The notes below the pieces were generated by a model. The model was not told the DNA's origin. It was given only the letters and a program-made list of their open reading frames with translations, and searched no databases. A stretch of DNA of 64,000 nt from Paenibacillus sp. YYML68. Lineage in GTDB: Bacteria; Bacillota; Bacilli; Paenibacillales; NBRC-103111. Position numbers and translations under genes: made by a program. The stretch lies in assembly GCF_027923405.1 (NCBI RefSeq), contig NZ_BQYI01000001.1:2892501-2956500 (forward strand), in the 5' to 3' direction. How positions within the stretch are numbered: position 1 is the first letter of the stretch; each line of letters opens with the position of its first letter. Below are positions 1 to 8,355 of this stretch, one piece after another.

Positions 1-14
1 AACGGTTTGGTACA

Positions 15-44
15 AGTATAATATAACCCTGCAAACAGTGTCAA
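15..44 (-). promoter_or_regulatory. Promoter reading leftward out of the window
   Basis: On the minus strand a perfect -35 box TTGACA (44-39) and a -10 box TATACT (20-15) are separated by 18 bases. It lies just beyond the yajQ terminator, so it probably drives the next gene, which is outside the window. Confidence 0.6.
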
Positions 45-50
45 AACAGT

Positions 51-84
51 AAAAAGCCTGCAAAGCGATTACGCCTTGAGGCTT
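51..84 (-). terminator. Rho-independent terminator of yajQ
   Basis: A long hairpin on the minus strand: AAGCCT plus CAAGGCG pair with CGCTTTG and AGGCTT around a TAAT loop with a single bulged C, followed by a T run. It begins about 15 bases after the yajQ stop. Confidence 0.8.
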
Positions 85-99
85 CTTGCCGACAACGGA

Positions 100-591
100 T
101 TAGCGGAAATTCATAAATTGCAGCTCGATCGGTAGATCGGCCTTGCGGAGCAGTTGGATCACCTGCTGCAAGTCGTCCTTGCTTTTGCCGGTGACGCGGA
201 TCTGATCGCCTTGAATCTGGCTCTTCACCTTCAGCTTGGAATCGCGGATCAGGATGTTGATCTTCTTCGCAATGTCCTGCTCGATGCCTTGCTTCAGCTT
301 CACCTTCTGGCGGACCGTGCTGCCGGATGCCGACTCGACCTTACCGTATTCGAGGTTCTTCAATGGAATGCCCCGCTTCGCCATCTTCGCATGAAGAATG
401 TCAATGACGTTCTGCAGCTTGAAATCGTCGTCTGAGGCAAGGACGAGCTCCTCCTTCTCGAGTGTGATGCTGCTCTTGCTGTTCTTGAAGTCGAAGCGTG
501 TCTCGATCTCCTTCTCCGCCTGATTGATGGCGTTGTTCAGTTCCTGCATGTCCATCTTGGACACAATGTCGAATGAGCTTTCACTACTCAA
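100..591 (-). CDS. yajQ: YajQ family nucleotide-binding protein (UPF0234)
   Basis: 163 residues, full length for the family. The protein opens with the typical [14 protein letters not shown] segment and keeps the [10 protein letters not shown] and [10 protein letters not shown] stretches of YajQ proteins, which fold as two ferredoxin-like domains. Members bind nucleotides (c-di-GMP in Xanthomonas), but the role in Bacillota is not established. The start is TTG at 591, preceded by a purine-rich AGAGGAAG. A terminator upstream separates it from rodZ, so it is probably its own unit. Confidence 0.9.
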   Translation of the reverse strand: MSSESSFDIVSKMDMQELNNAINQAEKEIETRFDFKNSKSSITLEKEELVLASDDDFKLQNVIDILHAKMAKRGIPLKNLEYGKVESASGSTVRQKVKLKQGIEQDIAKKINILIRDSKLKVKSQIQGDQIRVTGKSKDDLQQVIQLLRKADLPIELQFMNFR

Positions 592-633
592 GGCTTCCTC
601 TTCCTTCCATCGTCATGATCGTCATAATGTCCT

Positions 634-663
634 ATTGTAGCAAAAAAGACACCCTCCGCACAA
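634..663 (-). promoter_or_regulatory. Possible yajQ promoter
   Basis: A -10 box TACAAT (639-634) and a weak -35 box TTGTGC (663-658) lie 18 bases apart, overlapping the loop of the rodZ terminator. Only the -10 is good. It is proposed because yajQ sits alone between two terminators. Confidence 0.35.
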
Positions 664-680
664 AGTCGGAAAGGTGTCCG
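642..680 (-). terminator. Terminator downstream of rodZ
   Basis: Minus-strand hairpin GGACACCTTTCCG / CGGAGGGTGTC with an eight-base loop, followed by TTTTTT. It lies about 50 bases after the rodZ stop. Confidence 0.8.
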
Positions 681-726
681 GTATACAAGTCGTGCGAATC
701 CGTCTTGTTAGGACGGTAAATCATAG

Positions 727-1608
727 CTAGGATTGTACGAGCTCAAGCTGAATGTTCTTGACGTTCGGCTCATTGCCGACTGGAATCGTCGTTCCGTTGA
801 CAATCAGCTCAACGGCGTTCGCACGGCCGAAGCGCACATAAGCTGCATTCGACAGCTCCCATGTCTTCACCGCACCGTGCTTCAGCATCCCTTCCTCCAG
901 CTGCTGGCGAGGCGGTCCGAGCGAATCAATCTTCATCCAGCATTCCTCGCCTGTCACCCGCACCTCGACCGTCAGCTTATCCGTTCCCGATACGGCGTAA
1001 TAATCGGTTCCGCGCTCGCTCTTCGCCAGCTTCACCTGAGCGACTGGCGCTGCAGGAGCAACAGGCTCCGGCGCTTGTACCTGCGGCTGTGGCTGCTTGG
1101 AAGCAGCGTTGGCCCCGGTGCCGTAGGTGGCCGCTCCAGCCGTATCCGGCTTCGGAGCTGCAGGCTCGATCTTGTCCGTAATCTTGTTCGGCAAGTGATT
1201 GCTTGCGTCAGCTGTACCCTTATAATTGACGCTGACGAAGTAGTATATAATGCCGACGATGAGCACGAAGAACGATATGACCATGATGCCCGACGCCCAT
1301 CGTCCGAAGCGCTCAGAGCTTGCCACATTCGTCGTGCGCTTAGTACGAACCTGCTCCAGCTTCTCAGGCTCCGCTGCCGGAATGACATTCTGGTATAGGT
1401 TCAGCACCTCGCCCGGATCCAACCCTACAGCTTCCGCATAGCTTTTTATAAAAGCACGCACATAAAAATTACCGGGAAGCACCTTGAAATTACCTTCTTC
1501 GATGGCCTCCAAGTATCGCTTGCGAATTTTAGTTGTTTCCTGCAGGTCATCGAGCGATATTTTTTTCTCCATTCTCGCTTTTCTTAATAGCAGGCCAAGC
1601 TCCGTCAC
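727..1608 (-). CDS. rodZ: RodZ-like cell-shape protein (HTH and membrane anchor)
   Basis: About 293 residues. The first 70 or so form a Cro/XRE-type helix-turn-helix (ISLDDLQETTKIRKRYLEAI), followed by a charged linker, one transmembrane helix (IMVISFFVLIVGIIYYFV), a Pro/Ala/Gln-rich extracytoplasmic linker and a C-terminal DUF4115 beta domain. This is the RodZ layout; RodZ links MreB filaments to the wall-synthesis machinery. I place the start at GTG 1608, giving MTELG as in relatives, with AGAGGTG six bases upstream. A GTG at 1617 is the alternative. It corresponds to B. subtilis YmfM. Confidence 0.9.
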   Translation of the reverse strand: MTELGLLLRKARMEKKISLDDLQETTKIRKRYLEAIEEGNFKVLPGNFYVRAFIKSYAEAVGLDPGEVLNLYQNVIPAAEPEKLEQVRTKRTTNVASSERFGRWASGIMVISFFVLIVGIIYYFVSVNYKGTADASNHLPNKITDKIEPAAPKPDTAGAATYGTGANAASKQPQPQVQAPEPVAPAAPVAQVKLAKSERGTDYYAVSGTDKLTVEVRVTGEECWMKIDSLGPPRQQLEEGMLKHGAVKTWELSNAAYVRFGRANAVELIVNGTTIPVGNEPNVKNIQLELVQS

Positions 1609-1676
1609 GAAAGTCACCTCTTCCCGTTATGTGTCGCTGCAGTCGTCATTTCTGGTGAAGGCGCGCATGTAAGATA

Positions 1677-2462
1677 TTAATAAGAGTCGAAGCCACCTGT
1701 GAAGGACTCATACGATATTTCCTCATCCGGCGTCGTCCGAAGCTCGACAATATAATCGAAGTGATCATACGTATATTCCGATTCTCGAACAAAAATGTCC
1801 GGATGCTCGATGACCTTGGTCGAAGGCATGCTCATAATGTCCTGCAGCAGGCTGTAATGCTTCTCATTCGAGCGTAGCGTCGATACAATGCCATCAATAA
1901 TGAACACATTGTTAACATTCATCTCGTCCTCGGACAGTTGGCTGCGCACCGTCTGTCTCAGCAAGGTGGACGATACGAAAGTCCAGCGCTTGTTTGCGCA
2001 TACACTGCCGGCGATGATCGATTCAGTCTTCCCTACACGCGGCATGCCGCGAAGGCCGATCACATGGTTGCCGTCACGCTTGAACACTTCGCCCAAGAAG
2101 TCGACAAGCAGACCCAGCTCGTCACGCGTGAAGCGGAACGTCTTGCGGTCGTCGGAATCGCGTTCCAGATAACGGCCGTGTCGCACCGCCAAAATATCGA
2201 CAAGCTTCGGCGTGCGTAATGCCGTAATAGTAATATTATCTACCTTTTTCAGCATTTTACCCATCAGCTCGATTTTTTCATCATCACTTGTTTGCAGCAG
2301 CATCCCGCGTGTGCGGTCCTCAACACCGTTAATGGTAACGATGTTGATGTCAAGCATCCCCATCAACGACGCGATGTCGCCTAGCAGACCGGGACGGTTT
2401 TTATGTATTTTATATTCCATGTACCATTGCTTCATCTCATTGGATTCCGAATTTGAGCTCAT
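1677..2462 (-). CDS. ymfK: YmfK-like DUF3388 protein with ACT-like N-terminus
   Basis: 261 residues. The N-terminus (YKIHKNRPGLLGDIASLMGMLDINIVTI) reads as an ACT-type ligand-binding fold. The rest is the DUF3388 region, including a nucleotide-binding-like loop GMPRVGKTES around residue 141. B. subtilis has the homologue ymfK at the same place, of unknown function. The ATG at 2462 has GGAG nine bases upstream. The loop resembles a P-loop but lacks the full G-x4-GK[ST] spacing, so ATPase activity is only a guess. Confidence 0.85.
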   Translation of the reverse strand: MSSNSESNEMKQWYMEYKIHKNRPGLLGDIASLMGMLDINIVTINGVEDRTRGMLLQTSDDEKIELMGKMLKKVDNITITALRTPKLVDILAVRHGRYLERDSDDRKTFRFTRDELGLLVDFLGEVFKRDGNHVIGLRGMPRVGKTESIIAGSVCANKRWTFVSSTLLRQTVRSQLSEDEMNVNNVFIIDGIVSTLRSNEKHYSLLQDIMSMPSTKVIEHPDIFVRESEYTYDHFDYIVELRTTPDEEISYESFTGGFDSY

Positions 2463-2572
2463 GACTGAAATCTCCGTTCATGTTTAGTTTTTGCTGCTTC
2501 TTGTTACCATTCGTCTTCGACTACCGACGTATTCTACAATTTTCGTGCAATTCCTTCCTTCTGAGCATCATT

Positions 2573-3439
2573 TTATAAAAACTTATTTAATTTGAACTCG
2601 CGCTCGGTATAGGGCTTCAGCCCGCCCTGCCAAGAACGTTCAGCAAGTAAGCGCGACACGCTCTCGAGCACAGCAGGCCACTGGAGCTCTACAGCTGTTG
2701 CGCTGATGTTCGCGATCGGCACCTGCATCGCCTTCAGCCGCTGCAGCTGCTGGGCGTCGAGTGGAGCGAAGACGACGATCCAGGACGAGCGATGCGCTTG
2801 AAGCTGATATTGCAGCTGCTGCTGCCAACCTGGAGCGTCCGTCAGCGTCATGTATTCAGCCTCCTCGGCAGGAGCCCATTCGGACGGGATCGGATAAGCC
2901 TGAGTGGTGACCCACTCGATCGCACGGTCTGTCACCAGCTGCTGCCTCACCCATTCGTCCCATTCTTGATGAAGGCGTGCTTCCACTATCGTATGTACTA
3001 CAATATGAGACCCTTGTACCGGTAATGACTCTCTCATAATCCGATCGTCCAGCATAATCCAGCGGCTATCTGTCAGCTGCTCTGCATAAGGAAGTAATGA
3101 GACGATCAGCTCTCGACCTGCGACGACGACATAATCATAGGCGCGCTGCTGGAGCTCCGCCTGCTGTTCCTCAGTCAACCCTTGAGCGGGTGATAGCTGC
3201 ATCCACTCATAAGCAGTGAGTCGTGAGCTTTGCCACTCCTGTAGCGCTGTCTGTAGCTGCTGCTGGGCGTCAGGTGCGAGTGTCGACGATGTAACGACAA
3301 GCACCGATGCTTTCGAATCGAGCAGCTGGGGATCGATGGAAGGGATACTTTTCCCGCAGGCGGTGAACAAGAAGGATAGGGCCCCGACTAGCAGAACGAT
3401 GAACAGCATACGTGTGGCGTTTGACGAATATTTTCTCAT
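2573..3439 (-). CDS. Putative lipoprotein of unknown function
   Basis: About 288 residues. A lipoprotein signal is clear: a basic n-region, a hydrophobic core (MLFIVLLVGALSFLFTAC) and the lipobox FTAC-G, so the mature protein should be lipid-anchored outside the membrane. The body is rich in Gln, Trp and Ala. Stretches such as YDYVVVAGRELIVSLLP and the Trp-containing end vaguely recall BMP/Med-type substrate-binding lipoproteins, but I cannot confirm the family. The start at ATG 3439 gives a standard signal peptide; a TTG at 3466 lies upstream. It sits between the DUF3243 gene and ymfK, where I recall no lipoprotein gene in B. subtilis. Confidence 0.75.
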   Translation of the reverse strand: MRKYSSNATRMLFIVLLVGALSFLFTACGKSIPSIDPQLLDSKASVLVVTSSTLAPDAQQQLQTALQEWQSSRLTAYEWMQLSPAQGLTEEQQAELQQRAYDYVVVAGRELIVSLLPYAEQLTDSRWIMLDDRIMRESLPVQGSHIVVHTIVEARLHQEWDEWVRQQLVTDRAIEWVTTQAYPIPSEWAPAEEAEYMTLTDAPGWQQQLQYQLQAHRSSWIVVFAPLDAQQLQRLKAMQVPIANISATAVELQWPAVLESVSRLLAERSWQGGLKPYTEREFKLNKFL

Positions 3440-3516
3440 TGTGAACGAATAACCTCTTTCCTTCAACCATAACGGCTTAACTAGTTCTTAGTATAAATCG
3501 GAATGGCTTAAAGGGC

Positions 3517-3547
3517 AAAAGCCTCCCTGAACGAGCAAGGAGGCTCT
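3517..3547 (-). terminator. Terminator after the DUF3243 gene
   Basis: Minus-strand stem AGCCTCC / GGAGGCT with a 12-base loop followed by TTTT, 13 bases after the stop. It separates the ymfF-H-I-J group from the lipoprotein gene. Confidence 0.75.
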
Positions 3548-3560
3548 TACCATGCAATAT

Positions 3561-3815
3561 TTAGTTGTTCGCTTTGGCCAGCTTCACCATGATGGAAGCC
3601 ATCGCCTTGCGCTCTTGCTCGTCTGCTACGTCCCACAGCTCCTTCAGGACGCGCTCTTCTTTGTTCTCCGGATCTACCTTATCGGCCAAGAACTCACCGA
3701 TTTGGAAGGCAATCTTGGAGATCGTCTCCTCGCTCATACCCGCTTTTTCTGCTTGCTCTACACGCTCACCTAGAAACTCTTTCCAGCGCTCAAATACTTT
3801 CAGCACAGTTGCCAT
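3561..3815 (-). CDS. ymfJ: DUF3243 family protein (YmfJ-like)
   Basis: 84 residues, small and largely helical, with the DUF3243 pattern WKEFLGERVEQAEKAG and IAFQIGEFLADKVDPEN. Function unknown. The ATG at 3815 has a strong AAGGAGG ten bases upstream, which rules out the longer frame. It follows the EF-P reductase gene as in B. subtilis, and this small gene family is typical of spore formers. Confidence 0.88.
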   Translation of the reverse strand: MATVLKVFERWKEFLGERVEQAEKAGMSEETISKIAFQIGEFLADKVDPENKEERVLKELWDVADEQERKAMASIMVKLAKANN

Positions 3816-3906
3816 CGCTCGAATTCCTCCTTGTAGGTGCATAATGAATGACTGTACTACAAGTGTTATGATGCGCTGGAGAGGCTCTTTTTATTCGAAA
3901 GATACG

Positions 3907-4671
3907 TTAGGTCAGCCAGCCGCCGTTCGGGCTAATAATTTGACCTGTTATGTACCCGGATTCAGGCAACGCTAGGAAGTAGACGAGCGACGCAATCTCA
4001 TCAGGCTGGGCGAAGCGTCCTGCCGGTATGTCATTCTCCAGCGCGGCCTTCTCACTGGCGTCGAAGCCGTTCATCATCGCCGTATCTACTACACCGGGCG
4101 CTACCGCATTCACTGTCACACCGGAAGGCGCAAGCTCCTTGGCAAGCGCTTTCGTGAAGGCGTTTATGCCACCCTTGGCCGTCGAATAAGCAACCTCGCA
4201 CGAAGCGCCTGATATGCCCCAGACCGATGAGACATTAATAATTCGACCATATTTGCGCTCAATCATGGCCGACATGAATTGACGCGTCATCAAATAAGTA
4301 CCCTTCAAATTAATGCCGATAATTTCGTCCCATTCGTTCTCAGAAAGCTCAGAGAGCAGCCCGTAGTGCGAGATGCCCGCATTATTAACAAGAATATCGG
4401 GTATAAGTCCATGTTGGGCAAGCTTGTCCTGCATGCGCTCGATCTGATCAACAGAGCGCAGATCAGCTGTCACAGTTAACACGCGAGCGCCATATCTCAT
4501 CGCTTCCCTCGCTGTTTCGTTCGCCGCCTCGTGCGACTGTAAATAATGAATCACAACATTCATGCCGACAGAAGCGAAGCGACGGGCGATCGCGGCACCT
4601 ATGCCGCGGCTCGCCCCAGTGATAAGCACGGTTTGCTCTGTAAATGGCTTATTGCTCGTAGGTTCCGTCAT
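3907..4671 (-). CDS. ymfI: SDR oxidoreductase, probable EF-P 5-aminopentanone reductase
   Basis: 254 residues, a classical short-chain dehydrogenase. The cofactor motif TGASRGIG is near residue 19, NNAG follows near 97, and the catalytic Ser with YSTAK lies near 161-165. By sequence alone it could be called FabG-like. Its position after ymfF and ymfH points to YmfI, which in B. subtilis reduces the 5-aminopentanone on Lys32 of EF-P to 5-aminopentanol. The ATG at 4671 is preceded by GAGG inside the ymfH end, ten bases after the ymfH stop. Confidence 0.88.
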   Translation of the reverse strand: MTEPTSNKPFTEQTVLITGASRGIGAAIARRFASVGMNVVIHYLQSHEAANETAREAMRYGARVLTVTADLRSVDQIERMQDKLAQHGLIPDILVNNAGISHYGLLSELSENEWDEIIGINLKGTYLMTRQFMSAMIERKYGRIINVSSVWGISGASCEVAYSTAKGGINAFTKALAKELAPSGVTVNAVAPGVVDTAMMNGFDASEKAALENDIPAGRFAQPDEIASLVYFLALPESGYITGQIISPNGGWLT

Positions 4672-4680
4672 CCTTCAGCC

Positions 4681-5958
4681 TCACTTTCGAACAATAGAAG
4701 CAGCCAGCTGGCTCCAATCAAAGTGCTCCTTCAGCAGACTCTCCGCGTCATTGAGCTCCAGCTGCTCATATACCGGCAATATATCGAATAGATCGATATC
4801 CTTGAACCGGTATTTTGTATATTCGTTAGCAATCGATTCGGGTGAATTCAGCTGTCTGAGGAAGGCTCCGATTTTTTTCTTCTTACTCCGCTCGAAATCT
4901 GCTCTAGCCAAGCCTTCAGCCTTCATGCGATCCAATTCCGTCTGCACCCGCTCGATCAGCTTCTCCGGCTCTGGCGTGTCTCCGCCAATGACAGAGAATG
5001 CATAATGCTCGGAAATATTGTACTCCATACCGAAATTGTCCGAGATAAGCTGCTCGTCATACAGCTTCTGATATAAAGCCGAGCTCGGACTGATCAGCAT
5101 GTCTAGCAGCACCTTCATCGCAAGCTCTCGCTTCAGCATATCGCGACCTCTGAGCGGCTGAGAAGGCTCCTTGCAGCCGAACAAGCATTTCGGCACCGAT
5201 ACAGGTAAGGAGGTCAGCTTGCGAGCGTTCTTCACACCGGGAGGCTCCGCATCGAATAGACGATGAATGTCACCCTGCGGCTTGAAGCTCTTGCCTGCCT
5301 GATTGGTTCTGACTAGCTCCATCATCTCCTGCGGGTCAACTCCGCCAACGATGAACAGACTCATGTTGGTCGGATGATAGAACGTATGGTAGCATTCATA
5401 GAGCATATCCTTCGTAATCTCACCGATCGAGGCGACCGTTCCTGCAATATCGATATGGACCGGATGCGTGTGGTACATCGTCTCGATCAAGCCGAAGTAC
5501 GCGCGCCAGTCCGGATTGTCCTGGTACATCTTGATCTCCTGGCCGATGATGCCCTTCTCTTTCTCTACATTCTCATCTGTGAAATAAGGATTTTGCACGA
5601 AGTTCAGCAGCGTCGTCACATTCTCCTTCACATGCTCGGAGGCCGAGAACAAGTACGACGTTCGATCGAAGCTTGTGAATGCGTTGGCTGACGCGCCCTG
5701 CGCCGCGAAGATGGAGAAGATGTCGCCCGTCGGCTCCTCGAACATCTTATGCTCGAGGAAATGTGCAATGCCGTCAGGCACCTTCTGCTCCGCTTGACCT
5801 TCGACACGGAAGTGATTATCGATCGAGCCATACTTCGTCGAGAACGTCGCATACGTTTTCTGGAAGCCGGCCTTCGGTAAGATGAAGACGGACAGTCCGT
5901 TAGGCAGCGTCTCACTATAGATCGTTTCCTTCACTTGCGGATACGGAATCGTCTGCAT
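4681..5958 (-). CDS. ymfH: M16 family zinc peptidase YmfH
   Basis: 425 residues. The inverted zinc motif HFLEH (HxxEH) is near residue 68, with a downstream acidic ligand region (NVEKEKGIIGQEI), so this subunit keeps the catalytic site of pitrilysin-type peptidases. It partners with the neighbouring, motif-less YmfF, as in other M16B pairs. The pair is linked by genetics in B. subtilis to EF-P 5-aminopentanol modification and swarming. The gene begins immediately after the TAA of ymfF, with AAGGGGG as its binding site, so the two are translationally linked. Confidence 0.92.
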   Translation of the reverse strand: MQTIPYPQVKETIYSETLPNGLSVFILPKAGFQKTYATFSTKYGSIDNHFRVEGQAEQKVPDGIAHFLEHKMFEEPTGDIFSIFAAQGASANAFTSFDRTSYLFSASEHVKENVTTLLNFVQNPYFTDENVEKEKGIIGQEIKMYQDNPDWRAYFGLIETMYHTHPVHIDIAGTVASIGEITKDMLYECYHTFYHPTNMSLFIVGGVDPQEMMELVRTNQAGKSFKPQGDIHRLFDAEPPGVKNARKLTSLPVSVPKCLFGCKEPSQPLRGRDMLKRELAMKVLLDMLISPSSALYQKLYDEQLISDNFGMEYNISEHYAFSVIGGDTPEPEKLIERVQTELDRMKAEGLARADFERSKKKKIGAFLRQLNSPESIANEYTKYRFKDIDLFDILPVYEQLELNDAESLLKEHFDWSQLAASIVRK

Positions 5959-7242
5959 TTACTGTCCCCCTTGATCATTAGTCAAAAAGTATATCGTATC
6001 AAGCTGCGTCTGCTGCGCGATCTGCTTGATCTGCTCCGGTGTCGTCTGCATAATCGACTCGATTAAGGACGGCACCGAACGCTCCGCGCCTGACAATCGG
6101 TTGTTGAAGTCGAACGAGATAAGCTCGAATGCCGAATCCTGCAGCTCGCGCAAATGTCCCGTGATCATCGCCTTCGTCTGCAGCAGCTCGGTATCGCTGA
6201 TCTGACCGTTCACCAGCGCCTGAAGCTGCTCCTTGATGATGTCGACGGCCTTCGCATAATTGCCAATCTCGATGCCGGATTGAATCGTCACGATACCTTT
6301 ATGACCGTCCAATCGGGACGAGGCATAATAGGCTAGACTTGCCTTCTCCCGCACGTTCGTGAACAGCTTCGCATGCGGATAGCCTCCAAGAATACCGTTG
6401 TACAGAAGCGCAGACGGGTACGTGTCGTTCGCATACGAGGTCGGGATACGCAGACCCATATTCAGCTTGCCTTGGTTCACCTCGATCCGCTCGACAACCT
6501 CCTTAACCTCAGTTACCGTACGATGAGCAACCTGCAAGCTATAGTCAGAAGCCGCGCTGCGATTCAGCTGGAAGCAGCGTTCCATAATCGGCAGCACCTG
6601 CTCAAGGCTCGTGTCGCCGACGACGTATATATCGATTGGAGCCTCTGCCAGCCATTGATGGTAACGTCCTGTCAAGCTCTCAGCATCGAGCTCCGGGAGC
6701 TTGTCGATCTTCCCGAGCGGATGCAGCCTATAAGGCTCATCCTTACACATCTCTTCAATGCAGCGCTCAGCCGCATAACGGATTTTATCATTAATGATCG
6801 CTTCGAGCCGCTTGCGAACGGTCGCCTGCTCGGCTGCTATATATTTACTCAACAGCTTGCCTTCGTCCATCGCAGGCTGCGTCAACGCCTCGCCAAGAAA
6901 CTGAAGCCCTTGCTCCAGAAGCGACTCCTTGCTTGATACGAAGTCATCCTGAATGACATCCATCCGAAACTGTACAATCTGATAGTCGCCACGCTTATAG
7001 ACGTCGAAGCCAAAGCCTGCACCGTACAGATCGTCCAGCCGCTCGCGAAATTGCTTCGTTTCCGGATACGTCTTCGTGCCGCGGCGCAGCACGAACGGAA
7101 TGAGCGCCGTAGGTGTGACCGTCTCCTCACGCAGCGGACTTCCAACGTAAGCCGATATGGCGAATGTTTTGAACTGACGCGTTGGCAGCACGTGCACCCG
7201 CATTCCGTGAACCGTTCCTCGTTCCATCTGAACTTCCTTCAT
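5959..7242 (-). CDS. ymfF: M16 family protein YmfF, non-catalytic partner
   Basis: 427 residues, the same size as B. subtilis YmfF. It has the two-lobe M16 fold signature (RERLDDLYGAGFG; the NGILGGYPHAKLFTNVREK and SLAYYASS region) but no HxxEH zinc motif, so it is expected to be catalytically dead and to work as the partner of YmfH. The ATG at 7242 with AGAGGGG upstream fits relatives; a GTG at 7266 is less likely. It is the first gene of the ymfF-ymfH-ymfI-ymfJ unit. Confidence 0.9.
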   Translation of the reverse strand: MKEVQMERGTVHGMRVHVLPTRQFKTFAISAYVGSPLREETVTPTALIPFVLRRGTKTYPETKQFRERLDDLYGAGFGFDVYKRGDYQIVQFRMDVIQDDFVSSKESLLEQGLQFLGEALTQPAMDEGKLLSKYIAAEQATVRKRLEAIINDKIRYAAERCIEEMCKDEPYRLHPLGKIDKLPELDAESLTGRYHQWLAEAPIDIYVVGDTSLEQVLPIMERCFQLNRSAASDYSLQVAHRTVTEVKEVVERIEVNQGKLNMGLRIPTSYANDTYPSALLYNGILGGYPHAKLFTNVREKASLAYYASSRLDGHKGIVTIQSGIEIGNYAKAVDIIKEQLQALVNGQISDTELLQTKAMITGHLRELQDSAFELISFDFNNRLSGAERSVPSLIESIMQTTPEQIKQIAQQTQLDTIYFLTNDQGGQ

Positions 7243-7295
7243 TACCGCAACAGCCCCTCTCGACACGACATAACCGCCTTTCCGGTTTGTATTCC

Positions 7296-7325
7296 ATTAT
7301 ATTCCTCTACAAAGAGAAGAAGCAA
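7296..7325 (-). promoter_or_regulatory. Probable sigma-A promoter of ymfF
   Basis: A consensus -10 TATAAT (7301-7296) has TTGCTT (7325-7320) 18 bases upstream. The -35 lies within the descending stem of the sleB terminator. Confidence 0.5.
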
Positions 7326-7345
7326 CCGTGATCGGTTACTTCTTC
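7311..7345 (-). terminator. Terminator of the sleB-type gene
   Basis: Hairpin GAAGAAGTAACCG / CGGTTGCTTCTTC with an ATCA loop and one mismatch, followed by a short TCTTTG tract, about 47 bases after the stop. Confidence 0.7.
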
Positions 7346-7391
7346 ATAAGTGAGGTTCAATGTACAAGCTGCAACTATGCTAGCTGCCAAA

Positions 7392-8237
7392 TTACATGCA
7401 GAATATATGCTTACCGATCGTCTTCACCTGAGGACGTGTCCAGATCCACTTGGAGGTTGCTGTCACCGGGTTGAAGTAATACAAGCAACCACCTGTCGGG
7501 TCCATCCCATTGATTGCATCCTTCACCGCGCGGAAGGAAGACTCATTAGGCGTCAGCCATATTTGACCATCATCAACAGCTGTGAACGCCCGAGGCTGGA
7601 ATATAACGCCATACACCGTATTCGGGAAGCTTTCTGACTTCACTCGATTCAGGATGACCGCTGCGACTGCAACTTGACCGACGTATGGCTCACCGCGTGC
7701 TTCCCCGTAAACGGCGTTCGCCATCATTTTCAGGTCTTGCTCGGACATGCCCAGCATCGTCGAATGCGCCATGCCGGCCGAGGTCGCCTTCGCCGTACTG
7801 CCGCCGCCTCCTGGGTTCGAGCTTGCAGTAGAGCTTCCCGTGTTCGAGCCCGGATTGGAGTCGGACGCACTTTGCGTACTGCCCGGAGCCCATGGTGGGA
7901 GCTCGTCAGAGCTGGCTCTCCAAGCCTTCGTGGCCTCCCACAGCTTTACCTTCGTCTTACTACCGGCGATCCCGTCTGCCTTCAAGCCGAATTCAGACTG
8001 GAACGTCTTCAGTGATTTTAACGTCTGATAGCCGAAGTCACCGTCAACACGGCCCTTGTAGAAGCCGAGGTATTTCAAGCGTCCTTGCAGCTCGTACACG
8101 TCTGCCGTTCCGGCTGCGCCGTAACGTATTTCGTTTTTGCTGAAGGTCGGCTCTGTTCGAAGACTGTGCTTGACTTCCAGCCCAATAAACAGGACGAGGA
8201 CAAGGCTGATCGTAATAAGCAGTAATCTTTTGTTCAT
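7392..8237 (-). CDS. sleB: SleB-type spore cortex-lytic enzyme
   Basis: 281 residues. An N-terminal hydrophobic segment (LLLITISLVLVLFIGL) acts as export signal or anchor. A peptidoglycan-binding repeat follows at about 40-102 (VYELQGRLKYLGFYKGRVDG), then a Ser/Gly-rich linker, then the Hydrolase_2 (SleB/CwlJ) domain from about 165. That domain holds the presumed catalytic Glu179 in YGEARGE and the AVAAVILNRV motif. SleB is a lytic transglycosylase that degrades muramic-lactam cortex during germination. The upstream sigma-G-like promoter fits forespore expression. The gene is inserted between ftsK and ymfF, an unusual place compared with B. subtilis. Confidence 0.9.
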   Translation of the reverse strand: MNKRLLLITISLVLVLFIGLEVKHSLRTEPTFSKNEIRYGAAGTADVYELQGRLKYLGFYKGRVDGDFGYQTLKSLKTFQSEFGLKADGIAGSKTKVKLWEATKAWRASSDELPPWAPGSTQSASDSNPGSNTGSSTASSNPGGGGSTAKATSAGMAHSTMLGMSEQDLKMMANAVYGEARGEPYVGQVAVAAVILNRVKSESFPNTVYGVIFQPRAFTAVDDGQIWLTPNESSFRAVKDAINGMDPTGGCLYYFNPVTATSKWIWTRPQVKTIGKHIFCM

Positions 8238-8287
8238 CGCGGCAACTCACCTTTCCCACACAATCGTATGTGCAACCTATTTGAGGT

Positions 8288-8318
8288 TATTATGAGAAAG
8301 GAGTACCGCTTCTATTCA
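8288..8318 (-). promoter_or_regulatory. Sigma-G (or sigma-F) type promoter of sleB
   Basis: TGAATA (8318-8313) and CATAATA (8294-8288) are 18 bases apart on the minus strand, close to the forespore consensus. The -10 is about 50 bases upstream of the sleB start. No sigma-A promoter is evident in this gap. Confidence 0.65.
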
Positions 8319-8355
8319 ATGATGACAGCCATGTCCATATGATGGAAAATCGAGC

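Noticed and set aside
1677-2462. YmfK as an ATPase because of GMPRVGKTES
   Set aside because: The loop lacks standard Walker A spacing and no Walker B is evident, so no activity is claimed.
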